64,000 bases of DNA. Source: Nemertoderma westbladi (lineage: Eukaryota; Xenacoelomorpha; Nemertodermatida; Nemertodermatidae). The notes beneath the pieces are model-generated. The model searched no databases. It saw only the letters and a program-made list of their open reading frames with translations, and was not told the origin of the DNA. The position numbers were made by a program, and so were the translations under genes. Each line of letters begins with the position of its first letter. Within the stretch, counting starts at the first letter, position 1. Below are positions 40,346-51,599 of the stretch, piece by piece. The stretch spans positions 1 to 64,000 of the forward strand of contig JAUCBJ010000576.1 in NCBI GenBank assembly GCA_032718475.1. The letters are read 5' to 3'.

Positions 40346-40699
40346 TCGAGGGAAAATTCACAGCCACCCTGTTTATTACAGTGAATTCAGTCTTGATGAG
40401 TATATGTAACACATGTCCAAAACAATTTCACCTGGTAATCAAACTAAAATGGTCCCACCATCTGTTACACCACCTACTGTAGTATTCATATACAATTCAC
40501 AATAACCCTAGCTTCATTTACGTTAAACCATTTGTCGTTCTGAAGATTTTTTTATGAAATGCATCATTAGTCAATTAGTCATGGGTCAATTACTGTATTT
40601 CACTAATTATAGAAAATTCCGGTTCCGGAATATTCCGGCATGTTGAATTCCGGTTCCGGTTCCGGCCGGAATCAAAATATCGATTCCGGGACATCCCTA
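40346..40699. other. Right arm of the hAT element
   Basis: Non-coding, ending in CCGGTTCCGG/CCGGAAT clusters and the terminal inverted repeat ATTCCGGGACATCCCTA. These subterminal repeats mirror those at 17040-17140. Confidence 0.75.
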
Positions 40700-41187
40700 G
40701 TTACGAGTTCGTCGCCGCCAATCCTGAGTTGTTACAAACTTCGGATCGAGTTGCGTAGCTCCGTCACACTGCGTGTCTTGCAGAAGAGACAGTCAAGCCG
40801 CTAAAGTATGTTTCGGATAGAGGTGGTGTTACAACTTCATCACAAACCCTTAAAGGACCGGTCACTGCTGCCATTCTTAAGAAAGCGGTGCAATCCACCT
40901 TAAACCCTTCCTCCAGATCTTCACCAGCCAAAGTACTTCGAAAGGGTGTGAAGATATTACGTCACTCCGTTCTGGCGGCAACTACAGTTATCGAACCCCA
41001 ACCGGGAACATCCACTGGTGGACCAACTGTGCGTACAGTCGCGCCCTCTCCAGACTCTTTTGAAATTCATCCTTCCGCCGCTGAGGGGCTGCAGGTGCGA
41101 GGTTCCCCGCCTTCGTCGCCAAACAACGGTTCACCCCCTATGAAACGTCGTAAGCGACATTCCAAGAAGAAAAAGTCCCGAAAATAA
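40700..41187 (+). pseudogene. Family X copy A, C-terminal part
   Basis: After the target duplication GTTACGAG the sequence resumes with FVAANPELL, then an in-frame TAG and frame changes. The last 99 residues (40888-41187) are open: AVQSTLNPSSRSSPAKVL, HSVLAATTVIEP, GTSTGG, and a basic end KRRKRHSKKKKSRK. Copy B has the same order (GPVRAAVLKRALKVV, GASTGG, KKLRKRRSRKKD). The lysine/arginine tail resembles a nuclear-localisation or RNA-binding tail. Confidence 0.72.
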
Positions 41188-42386
41188 ACATTAATTTTCC
41201 GGCTACTTTATATTACCTCTATTTTACTTTATGTGACTCATATCTTTACTTTATGTTATATGTAAAATAAGTAAACGGTGTCCCTAATAATCCATTTAGC
41301 TTATTTTGTTCACAAACTGAAACATTTATACATGCTTTGAATGCTTTCTAGCACTATAGTTCGCTTATTCAGAAGTGATGGACATTCATTGATCTTTTGA
41401 TTATTTTGTTCACGAGTTGAGACGTTTTTTATATTTCGGTTACGTATTCCCTGTATAATTCTAGTTTGATATTGATAACTGAATTATTTACTTACTAGAT
41501 CTCCTTCTATGTACGTTCTATGCTCGTTGGTCGACCATTTATTCACTTAGTACATCAGCATTCTGCAGAGGAGTTACTTCCTATGCAGGCCTTTGGATAC
41601 TAGTCAGATTACTGACGACCAGTGTTTATTACATGCCTTTATGTATGTGCCTTTATGCTTTGTATCTTTGTCGTTATCATTATAATATTATTAATTGATA
41701 TTCTGTCGTTAAACTCAATTTACTCTCTTTGTTTGTTTAATATATCGCCGATATTACGAGATCAAGAAGGTTTTACACACGCCATAATAAGGTGGGTCTC
41801 TACAATTAAGTATTAGTGATAATCCAGACAATTGTATTAGATTCGTGTGTTGTCTTACCTCTGATTTACTAAATAATTAATATATGGCGATATACCAGAT
41901 CATTATTATAAGCAAAGCCCTTATTATTAATTGTATCACGATTGAGAGTTGTCATAAATTGATTGCGGTAGAAATATTAATAATTATTCATAAAGACAAG
42001 TCAAAATACGTTTCCTCTAAAGGGAAACACAAACACTGGACTTGAGTCCTTACAGAATTAATTAGTCAGTCATTTGCTTGTTATACTGTGTTGACACACC
42101 CTCCCGGTATCGTATCTCAGTTAAATACAATAGATAATCAAATACCGTATCGAACCAAATAAGTTATAGAGCAAATCAATACTATGAGTAGGAAAGGAAG
42201 GGGAATTAATCGATACAGTGAGCGGTCCTCGGTGACAGGTACACTAGCGCAATTCCGTTTATTGTATGAGACCAATATCTAAAGGCCCTCAGTGCATAGA
42301 ATCTCTGCGTAGTACTATAAGAATCAAAATATATGACATTGAGATTAAACAACATATTTATTTACTAAAAGCGCTAACAACGGCTC
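41188..42386. other. AT-rich non-coding DNA 3' of family X copy A
   Basis: No gene is seen. It does not resemble the 3' region shared by copies B and C, so copy A belongs to a different subfamily or its 3' end has been replaced. Confidence 0.5.
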
Positions 42387-42593
42387 CTCAGCTCATTAGA
42401 ACAAGCTGCTTCTAGTGTTGACAAAAAGACCAAAATTTTGGCAGTTAACTTAGAAAGTCCTCAGCAAGTCTCTGACCGGATGGGCATAAACTCAAAGGAT
42501 GGTATGCTTGAGCATGAGGACGACTTCTGTTACCTGGGATCAAGGCATGGATCCGTAAGTCAGGTGAGGACCTTCGAATACGCAAAGGAAAGG
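42387..42593 (+). pseudogene. LINE fragment (family of 60.7-62.4 kb)
   Basis: About 205 bp nearly identical to 61685-61900: LESPQQVSDRM, LEHEDDFCYLGS, RTFEYAKER. It breaks off after GGAAAGG at the BEL LTR junction, so the LTR inserted into, or was joined to, this LINE. Confidence 0.85.
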
Positions 42594-42809
42594 TGTAAAA
42601 ACCGCCGAAATAGGTTCTAAAATAAATTTGATAGCATTTATTTACTGATTAGAGTTGACCGTGAAATGTGCTTTTATTATCTTTTGGTAAAGATTAAACT
42701 CATTGTATATTTCTTGTTTTAATATCGATACTTTTATAGTAATTATTTAATCACACATACTTATATAATCGTTAATATCACCTGCCGAACCATTTTATTT
42801 TGTTTCTCA
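42594..42809 (-). repeat. BEL-3-type LTR, 216 bp, with adjoining polypurine tract
   Basis: Plus-strand ends are TGTAAAAACCGCC and TTTGTTTCTCA, giving TG...CA in either orientation. Immediately right, TTCCCCTCCCCC (42810-42821) is, on the minus strand, the polypurine tract that precedes a 3' LTR. The first 60 bases recur at 54201-54260, at the other side of the BEL element, supporting the LTR call. Confidence 0.72.
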
Positions 42810-42850
42810 TTCCCCTCCCCCGGAGCGATTATATGTTTAAAGCTACTACG

Positions 42851-44510
42851 ATACAGGCTCACCGGTTCTAGAGGCCGCTGTTCCACGTGGCAAGGAACAG
42901 ATAACAGATAGAACTCTGTCCGAAGTAGTGCAGATAATATTGACTCCTTCCCATCTCCTCTCCGCAATTTCCGTCTACTCGCGACTTGTCATCTCTTCGG
43001 GATAAGTATTTCGTAAGAATATGAAAACTTTAGGGATAAACTTATTGCAATATTCTTCTCTCATTCAATTAATACATAATAGTAAAAATAAATTCAATTA
43101 ATATATTTAATTCACAAGTAATAAACAATTTATTTTGTTTTTTAAAAGCTGGCCTCACCCGGTCACCTAACAACTCGTGTGGGCAATAAATTTAATAACT
43201 AATTCCGTTCTCTGTAAAACTAACAATAGCCCAAAATCATAAAGAGTATACTAATAGTGAGTGATAATTGCACAGCACATAGGGCGATTAATACTGACCA
43301 TTGGTTGGGCCGTATGGAGAAGAGCCTTTAACAAGAAAGACGCTATTAATAAAATAATATTGGAATCCAGGGTATATGTTTTTGCCGAAGTTAAACCAAT
43401 ATTATGTATGCCCTTAGTAGCTCGATTAGTACAGGGCCCTGGCAATAAAATGGGGCAAGCCACGTAATAAGGTAATAAATGAATAATGAGTGGGGCGAGC
43501 CACAAAGTTAGTTAAGTGGACAATATATGAAGCACAAATATGAATACAATTATTTTCGGGCAGGGATTTTTACACTCCCCCACTATTAATTGGTGAATTA
43601 ATAGTAACTGCTAATAGAAAAAACTGCGCGGAAATAATAAATATTAGTATTGTACTAATTAGCAAGTATGAGACAAAATACTGAAGATATATCGAAATGA
43701 CAATTGTAATTTTACTTGCATAGCAATAAATGTTCTAACAACTAGTTATTTATAAAACTGCACGTCACTTTCATGTGCGAAATATCTACTGTACATAATA
43801 ATAATGTCATGTTGTTAGAAGCCTCTGTAAGAATGATATATTGATTCCCGCTCCCGGAAAGTTCCAATTTCGATTGTTGTGGAGAATTTGAGATAGTTAC
43901 CACAACTGACGAGCTCTCCCCCTGTAAATAGAGTTTTCGTTATTGGATCCATATATGAACAGAGTTGGAGATTTCCATGTGGAAATTTCAGTAATCAGAT
44001 TTCATAACTGTAAAGGAAATAAGCATTAAGGATCAGGGAGATCATCGCTAAAATCAAACAAGACTCCGGACCTAATCCTATTGTTATCTGTTTCCAATTT
44101 TATGAATATATTCTTGACTATTTAGTATACAGTATATGGCGCTGTATCATAATAGTGTTACTCATATAATCGCCATAAAGTTGATCAATATCCAATTTTA
44201 CAAATATTCGTATTAAATTAATCGTTCATCCTATTCATATAATTAGTGGAATATTAATTAATTATTTACACTTATATATTGATACGAATTGTTATAGATA
44301 AACATGACATATGTACCAACAGTATTACAAGTTTTAAGTTTCCACGGAAAGGCGAGTTTCTTCAAGAAGGCAAAGGCGTTGTATAGGTCTGAGAAGTTCT
44401 TGCCCGGTTATAATTCGAATTGTTGCTGTTCGAACTATACCACTACGGTCAGCATTCGTTCTTAACACAATACCAGTGACCCAAAGTCGACGGGGTATGT
44501 TTCCACCATG
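42851..44510 (-). repeat. BEL-3 3' segment, first copy (S1)
   Basis: 1660 bp nearly identical to 46704-48344, differing by a 21-bp indel and a few substitutions. The right end (about 44334-44510) encodes the last part of a BEL integrase on the minus strand (NIPRRLWVTG to LCLLEETRL); the rest is its 3' untranslated region. Opposed 68- and 84-codon ORFs are present in both copies but lack ATG starts or coding character. Confidence 0.9.
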
Positions 44511-44536
44511 GAGATGGATATCCGGTATGGATAGGG

Positions 44537-45484
44537 TTAAATAAACCTATGATCAGAGTTCCGGAATACTCGGTCAGACCTCCTCACTCCCTAGTGAGAC
44601 CTCAGACTCTTGATCCTAATAGTATCACGGATCCTCCCAAACTGTACTCACTGTTCAAAGATCTAGTGTTACCCGAACAATTAGTCGGTGGCACTCCGGT
44701 TGTGGGCTCCCTAAATATTCGCCCATCTTACCTAGCCGGATTGGGACGCGGACATCTAATATCGCCATTCAACCGTATCATCGTCCCGGTTTAACCCGAT
44801 ACAACCTGTCACCGAGGTGGAGGAGAGAGTTGTAAGAAACGCGTTGGACACTATTCGTCAAAAGATCGGAAAAGGAACCTACAATTATTTAGAGAAACGT
44901 AAATTGCAGCAGCAAGTCCAAGCGGTAAACGAATTAGCTTTATCTCAGTTCGATCAGGAAATCCAGAACCTCTAAGAAGATATCGAATTTGGACGACTCT
45001 ACTTTCTGCAAGAGTTTTGGACGAATGCTTTCAACGACAAGCGAAGTAAAATCAGCTCGAGGAGAAGCATATCGATCCCGATAGAGCCCGAGAACGCTTG
45101 TTGGAAAGAATCATCAAACCGAGGAAATTTCTCACTACACACGGTCCACCTACCGCTCTCGTGCAAACGACCCGTCAGGGACCAGTAAGAGCTGCTGTCT
45201 TAAAACAAGCTCTCAAGGTTGTTCGACCTCGTTCCACTGAGGTTAATACCGATCAACGGGTACCTCGACCGGTGGATACACCGACCGTAATCCTAAACCT
45301 TCCGATGCAATTGTATTGCACCCTTCACCCAGGAGTTATAGCCCTCCTAGTAAAGTGGCTCGCCCCTAAGAGAAAAGGACTATTGCTAGCCTCAAAAAAC
45401 TGCGTAAACGCCGTCCGCGCAAGAAAGACTAACTGTTTAGAGTATTTTTATATTTTAGAAACTGTGATTTTTTATATTTTATAG
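44537..45484 (+). pseudogene. Family X copy C, internally deleted
   Basis: It starts with MIRVPEYSVRPPHSLVR (ATG 44549), nearly identical to copy B, and runs through KLQQQVQAV and EEKHID with a frameshift near 44790 and stops. At about 45077 it jumps to the C-terminal RAREREL-type segment, then RKFLTTHGPPTALVQTT and GPVRAAVLKQALKVV to the end. About 2.5 kb of the middle, including the knuckles, is missing. It is therefore a deletion derivative. Confidence 0.8.
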
Positions 45485-46703
45485 AATTAAATCCCATTTT
45501 CTGGGAGCGGTGTAAAGGCTTTTGCGGATCTAGCTAGTCATTTTTCCCGCAAAGTACTCTGTAGGTGTTTTAGCGTACATAAAAAGCCATTTTCTTACTG
45601 TGTAGGTGTTTTAGTGGACATAAAAAGCCATTTTTCTGTATGTGTACTTTAGCGGACATAACAAGCCATTTTATGCCGCAATACGCCAAAATACTCTTAA
45701 TACAGTGTAGTTCAGATGACGACATCTACCAGCTGATATGTCGACGTGGAGCTTTTGGCTTTCTTTGTTCAGGCTCACTCACTCGACCAATCAGAGCGAT
45801 TTTCATTTTATTTGCACAGAAGCCTCCGGGAAATCGCGCAATGCATTATGGTCTTTGTTTACCTTTTTTCCTGAGCCCAGAACATCGGCTTTGGAATTAT
45901 TCTGTGTTTCAAACTTTAGCCAAACATTAGAACGGCTTTGATCATAGAAACGTATAACTGTTATCATACTTGTCACATATCTACCACCTATCATATCATA
46001 ACTATACGTGCCTTTCACCGCATTATTTTACTGCTATTTACTGTCGGTTATTAATTGTTATCAGTTGATGGAATGTTGTTATATTTGGAGAATATCGATA
46101 AATAACCATAAAACCCCAATCTTCTTGATATACTGAAGGTTAGAGAGACCGGTTACATATAGCAATTGCGACTTACATTATAGTGGTTTTGGAGTGAATT
46201 GAATGCTATTTCATAGGCCCTACATGTGTCGGTTGCTATTCTCCTTATATATGATCAAATTTAGTGAAGGTCGGCAGATCAGTGTGCAGCAGTGTGCGGT
46301 AGTGTGTATGAGTGTGACAGATAACAAAGCATTTCCTAAAGAATGCGCCTTATACGTAAATCAATAGCCATCCCGTTGTGTTTAGTGTAAGTCATAACTC
46401 TGTTTACATACTTAGAGCGCCACGTCCTAAAGGAACTGTTAATATTTCCCGAAAGTGAATAATATTTGTCAGAGATTATATGTTAACGATCAATCGAATA
46501 GTACAATAAGCCTACACCGCAATAAGGTCAGAGCATCCGAATCCAGTCTCCCTTAACCGTGGGTGAATGATCGCGCATAGGCTGGCTTCGGCTAATGTAA
46601 CTTTATGTGTATCAAATACTTGTTATAGGCTAAAGTCGATTTATAACCTAGAAGACACCTAAATTTGGCAGGTTAAACTGCTAAAGGTCTAAAAGCGCGA
46701 ACA
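45485..46703 (+). other. Family X copy C 3' region
   Basis: Shared with copy B (56990 down to 55807, minus strand) over its whole length, which defines a 3' UTR or element tail. It contains three repeats of GTGTAGGTGTTTTAGCGGACATAA (45540-45670) and a GTGTG-rich stretch (46280-46320). The shared sequence ends at GCGCGAA (about 46697-46703), marking the 3' end of the element. Confidence 0.75.
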
Positions 46704-48167
46704 ATACAGGCTCACCGGTTCTAGAGGCCGCTGTTCCACGTGGCAAGGAACAGATAACAGATAGAACTCTGTCCGAAGTAGTGCAGATAATATTGACTCC
46801 TTCCCATCTCCTCTCCGCAATTTCTGTCTACTCGCGACTTGTCATCTCTTCGGGATAAGTATTTCGTATAAACTTATTGCAATATTCTTCTCTCATTCAA
46901 TTAATACATAATAGTACAAATAAATTCAATTAATATATTTAATTCACAAGTAATAAACAATTTCTTTTGTTTTTAAAAGCTGGCCTCACCCGGTCACCTA
47001 ACAACTCGTGTGGGCAATAAATTTAATAACTAATTCCGTTCTCTGTAAAACTAACAATAGCCCAAAATCATAAAGAGTATACTACATATAGTGAGTGATA
47101 ATTGCACAGCACATAGGGCGATTAATACTGACCATTGGTTGGGCCGTATGGAGAAGAGCCTTTAACAAGAAAGACGCTATTAATAAAATAATATTGGAAT
47201 CCAGGGTATATGTTTTTGCCGAAGTTAAACCAATATTATGTATGCCCTTAGTAGCTCGATTTGTACAGGGCCCTGGCAATAAAATGGGGCAAGCCACGTA
47301 ATAAGGTAATAAATGAATAATGAGTGGGGCGAGCCACAAAGTAAGTTAAGTGGACAATATATGAAGCACAAATATGAATACAATTATTTTCGGGCAGGGA
47401 TTTTTACACTCCCCCACTATTAATTGGTGAATTAATAGTAACTGCTAATAGAAAAAACTGCGCGGAAATAATAAATATTAGTATTGTACTAATTAGCAAG
47501 TATGAGACAAAATACTGAAGATATATCGAAATGACAATTGTAATTTTACTTGCATAGCAATAAATGTTCTAACAACTAGTTATTTATAAAACTGCACGTC
47601 ACTTTCATGTGCGAAATATCTACTGTACATAATAATAATGTCATGTTGTTAGAAGCCTCTGTAAGAATGATATATTGATCCCCGCTCCCGGAAAGTTCCA
47701 ATTTCGATTGTTGTGGAGAATTTGAGATAGTTACCACAACTGACGAGCTCTCCCCCTGTAAAGAGAGTTTTCGTTATTGGATCCATATATGAACAGAGTT
47801 GGAGATTTCCATGTGGAAATTTCAGTAATCAGATTTCATAACTGTAAAGGAAATAAGCATTAAGGATCAGGGAGATCATCGCTAAAATCAAACAAGACTC
47901 CGGACCTAATCCTATTGTTATCTGTTTCCAATTTTATGAATATATTCTTGACTATTTAGTATACAGTATATGGCGCTGTATCATAATAGTGTTACTCATA
48001 TAATCGCCATAAAGTTGATCAACATCCAATTTTACAAATATTCGTATTAAATTAATCGTTCATCCTATTCATATAATTAGTGGAATATTAATTAATTATT
48101 TACACTTATATATTGATACGAATTGTTATAGATAAACATGACATATGTACCAACAGTATTACAAGTT
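46704..48167 (-). repeat. BEL-3 3' segment, second copy (S2, untranslated part)
   Basis: It continues in the same way as 42851-44333, with a 21-bp deletion near 46868. It joins directly to the BEL-3 integrase ORF. The left edge is cut by the 3' end of family X copy C, so the polypurine tract and LTR expected here are absent. Confidence 0.88.
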
Positions 48168-48969
48168 TTAAGTTTCCACGGAAAGGCGAGTTTCTTCAAG
48201 AAGGCAAAGGCGTTGTATAGGTCTGAGAAGTTCTTGCCCGGTTATAATTCGAATTGTTGCTGTTCGAACTATACCACTACGGTCAGCATTCGTTCTTAAC
48301 ACAATACCAGTGACCCAAAGTCGACGGGGTATGTTTTCACCATGAACAAGGACATAATCACCTCGCCGTAGGTTTCGGTGTTTCTTATACCATTTTTGGC
48401 GGACTGATACTCTTGGAATATAAAATTTCTGCCAATGGTCCCAGAATTTGCAGAATTTGTCTGCCCTGTACTGTGTACGCTTCCAAGACTGGTGTGCTTT
48501 GGAGTTATTTTTCCCTGAGTTGTCTTGAGGAACAGGAATAAATGGTTTGGTGTTAAGAATATGGGCAGGAGTGATAATCTTTGGGTTTGTAAGATCTGTT
48601 GTCTGACCAGTTAAGGGAAGGGAATTCAACATACCTTCAACCTCGGCAAGTACTGTCAACAGCTGATCATCAGTGAGTGGTTTAGTAGTTTCAGCCGTTT
48701 TTCTCAAAGCCAGTTTGACTCTTAACTTCCCGTTCCCATGCCCCGTTTCTCCACTTTGCATAAGGAGTGTGTAGTTTCCACTCAATTTTTCTTTGATTGA
48801 GTTCCTTGTGGATTTTATCGAATTTCCAAGATTTATACCACTTTTGTATTAGATTATTAGCACCAGTAAAATTGGTGCCTCTGTCACTATTTATCGTTTT
48901 GACTTCACCTCTACGTCCAATAAAGCGTCTAAGTGCAAAATAAAAGCATCTGTAGATGCATCTGTACAT
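48168..48969 (-). pseudogene. BEL-3 integrase, C-terminal part, two frames
   Basis: 48691-48969 encodes FALRRFIGRRGEVKTINSD (the second catalytic Asp in INSDRGTNF) to WRNGAWERE (catalytic Glu). A frameshift near 48720 moves to 48168-48785, which gives LTDDQLLTVLAEVE and a DUF5641-like tail (GDYVLVHGENIPRRLWVTG, LLRPIQRLCLLEETRL). A second frameshift near 48945 separates it from the upstream part. Confidence 0.85.
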
Positions 48970-50477
48970 CTGTCAATGTGTATTGCTCTCGAGTTTAGGC
49001 ATGTGAACAAAATTCCATAAACCTTTACTTCAGTATTAATGATCTTTATTACAATTGGACCCCATATATCAAGTCCGGTATTGGCAAAAGGCGTTTGATT
49101 TGATGTTATTCTTACGTCAGGCAAATCTGACATTCTCTGTTTCATTAATGGCGCATTTACTTCTTTACAAATCATACACTCATCTAAGATTGAATTTAGG
49201 GCTCTTGATGGATGATGTAAGTAATACAGGTTTCTTAGATGAGCCAATATGTAATTTCTGCCTGCATGGCAATTGTCACGGTGACTGTCATAAATCACTT
49301 GGTTCTGTATCATCAGTTGTGGTAAGATTATTGGGTTCTTATAGTTGAAATCGTAAATAGTTGATTGTAGTCGTGTTGAGGCTCGTATAATTTCTAAGTT
49401 CTTGTCAAAGAAACAGTTGAAATTAAAAAGGTCTGAACTTCCAGGAATGGGGTTGGTATATTCCTTCGGGAATCCCATGAATTGATAAATCCTGATTAGT
49501 ACGCATTCGGCAATTCCGTTTTCTTTGAGTGATATTGGCCCATACATTATTTCGTTTTGGTTTCTTTCTATTGATCTAGTAACCCTTGTCCAATTTTGAG
49601 ATTTTCGAATACGCCACAGATTAATGAATCGTTTTAATATTATTACTATCTTTGTCAGTTTCTTCCAAGAACTCTGTCGTTGGAAGCAATGATCCCAAAT
49701 CTCGAGTTGAAGAAATATTTTCTTAATATTGTTATCAACATCCTCAGAGATAGTTAGAAGTGTTACCTTGACCTTTTCTTTACACATTTTTAACTCTAAT
49801 TGTATTTTGTCGAATTCTGATTGATTTTTTAACTTTGGCCAGTTTTCTTTTGAATCCATCAGGAATGCTGGACCTGTAAACCAATCGGTTTTTTCGCAGA
49901 GGTATTTAATCGTACAGCCTCTGGAAGCAACATCTGATGGATTTAATTCACCTGGGCACCAGTTCCATTGATTCAATGTGGTTTGGTCAAGTATCACAGC
50001 CCTCTTGTTTGCCTCATAGGTTTTTATTGCCGCAGTGCATCGCAGGTAAGCTAATACCACAGAAGAATCTGTCCACATGTACAATTCTGTTTTAAAAGTT
50101 AGGTGTTCTTTAACAAGGACAGCTAATTCAACTGATAATGATGCTGCAAGTAGCTCTGCGCGAGGGATTGATACAAAAGTTTTACTATTGAGAGTTTTAG
50201 ACTTTGCTGTAATGAATCCAATCTGGACATTTCCATCTATGTTTTCTGTTCTTAGGTAGATCACCATTCCAATTCCTGTTTTACTCGCATCTGAGAAAGC
50301 ATGTATTTGGTATTGAGGTTCATGAGGTACGGTGGTGGTATACCATCTTGGTACAAATAGTTCTTGCATGTCGGCCATTTGTTTCACCCACTTATTCCAT
50401 TTTTGACATATATCATCAGGAATTTTGGTGTCCCAAACTAATTCTGCCTTCCAAAGTTCCTGAATAATTTGCTTGGC
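48945..50477 (-). pseudogene. BEL-3 RNase H and integrase, first part
   Basis: Same frame as the RT upstream but separated from it by an in-frame TAA at 50478-50480. RNase H motifs: AFSDASKTGIG, PRAELLAA, WTDSSVVL, NPSDVASRG. Integrase finger: IYDSHRDNCHAGRNYILAHL and CMICKEV; first catalytic Asp in TGLDIWGP. It ends in a frameshift near 48945. Confidence 0.85.
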
Positions 50478-51596
50478 TTAGAGAATAGCAGGACAAATGA
50501 AATTTAGTGGATCATAGAATGAAGCCATCAGGCTCACACAACGTCGTTTTGTCCAGTATTTAGGTTCATCAAAGATCATCCATCTTACATAAAGCATATC
50601 TGTGTGTGGGCTCCATCCAACTCCAAGTGATTTCGATTCTGGGAGTGTTTGTTCATTGAGCAGGTCCACATCACCAGTATATCGAAGCTTTGGGTCAAAT
50701 GTCTTCAAGAATTCCAAAGAGTTTGAGGCAAATTTGGTCAGATGGAAATTACCTCTCTTCAGACACTCAACTAGTTGATGTGCTATAAGTGTCATCTTCG
50801 CAAGATCGTCTTGGGAATATAGCCCATCATCAACGTAGAAATCGTGTAGGATAATTTCTAATACTTCTGGATCGAAATCATTTTGGTTATCTAATCCAGT
50901 TTTGTTCAATGTGTTAATGACTATGTTGGAAGAATCAACCTTTCCAAATGTATGGACGACGAATTTGTATTCTACAGGTTCCCCAGTCATGTCTTCATTG
51001 GGCCACCAAAGAAAGCGCAGTGCATCTTGATCTTCTTCTCGGAGGTGTACTCTATGATACATAGCTTCTATGTCACAGTTAAAAGCATATTGGTGTTCTC
51101 GGAACCTGAGTAATATTCCCAGTAAATAGTTTACAGTCTTACAGCCTTTACAGAGTTCATCATTGAGACTTTTCCCTTTATATTTTGCGGCTCCATCAAT
51201 CACCACTCTAACTTTGTGCGGTTTGTCTGGTGTGGTTACAAAGTGATGCGGAAGGTAGTTGGTTTTTTGTGAGGTATTTTCTGGATTCTTAATTCTGACC
51301 AAGTATCCCTTTTGAATATATTCATCGCATTGTGTACAATATTTCTTATGATGGTCTTCATTAGCAAGCAGTTGATCTTTCAGGTGATAAGCTCTCTTAA
51401 GAGCAAGATTTCTGTTATTGGTTAATTGTGGATTATCTTGTTTCCACAGCAACCCTACCTCATATTTACCATTTGGGAGTAGTCGTGTTGTCTCGTCTAA
51501 GAGTCTCTTTGCTCTTTTCTCCTCAGAACTCATGGTTGATTTATTGGAGCCTTTCTCTGGAGTTTCTGACTCATAATACCTCTTTATTGTCTCCAT
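50478..51596 (-). pseudogene. BEL-3 reverse transcriptase
   Basis: 372 codons with the BEL RT series: NGKYEVGLLW, TNYLPHHFV, VRVVIDGAA, FNCDIEAMYHRV, YVDDGLYS, LTKFASNS. A TAG at 51600-51602 divides it from gag-protease in the same frame, and a TAA at 50478 ends it before RNase H. Confidence 0.88.
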
Positions 51597-51599
51597 GAC

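Larger units (their letters stand above)
17026..40699. mobile_element. hAT-type element hosting later insertions
   Basis: The left end TAGGGATGTCCCGGAAT (17026) is matched by ATTCCGGGACATCCCTA at the right end (40699). The 8-bp sequence GTTACGAG flanks both ends (17018-17025 and 40700-40707). An 8-bp duplication, a (C/T)AGGGATGTCCCG terminus and subterminal CCGGAAT clusters (17040-17140, 40615-40680) are hAT hallmarks. The hAT's own DNA appears to be only 17026-17217, about 34697-34860 and about 40346-40699. No hAT transposase remains, so it was a non-autonomous element of under about 1 kb that later received a BEL element, a LINE and a SINE. Confidence 0.88.

Noticed and set aside
43251-43505. 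84-codon minus-strand and 68-codon plus-strand ORFs, repeated at 47082-47339
   Set aside because: Kept only because of the recent S1/S2 duplication. The minus-strand frame has no ATG, and neither has a recognised motif.
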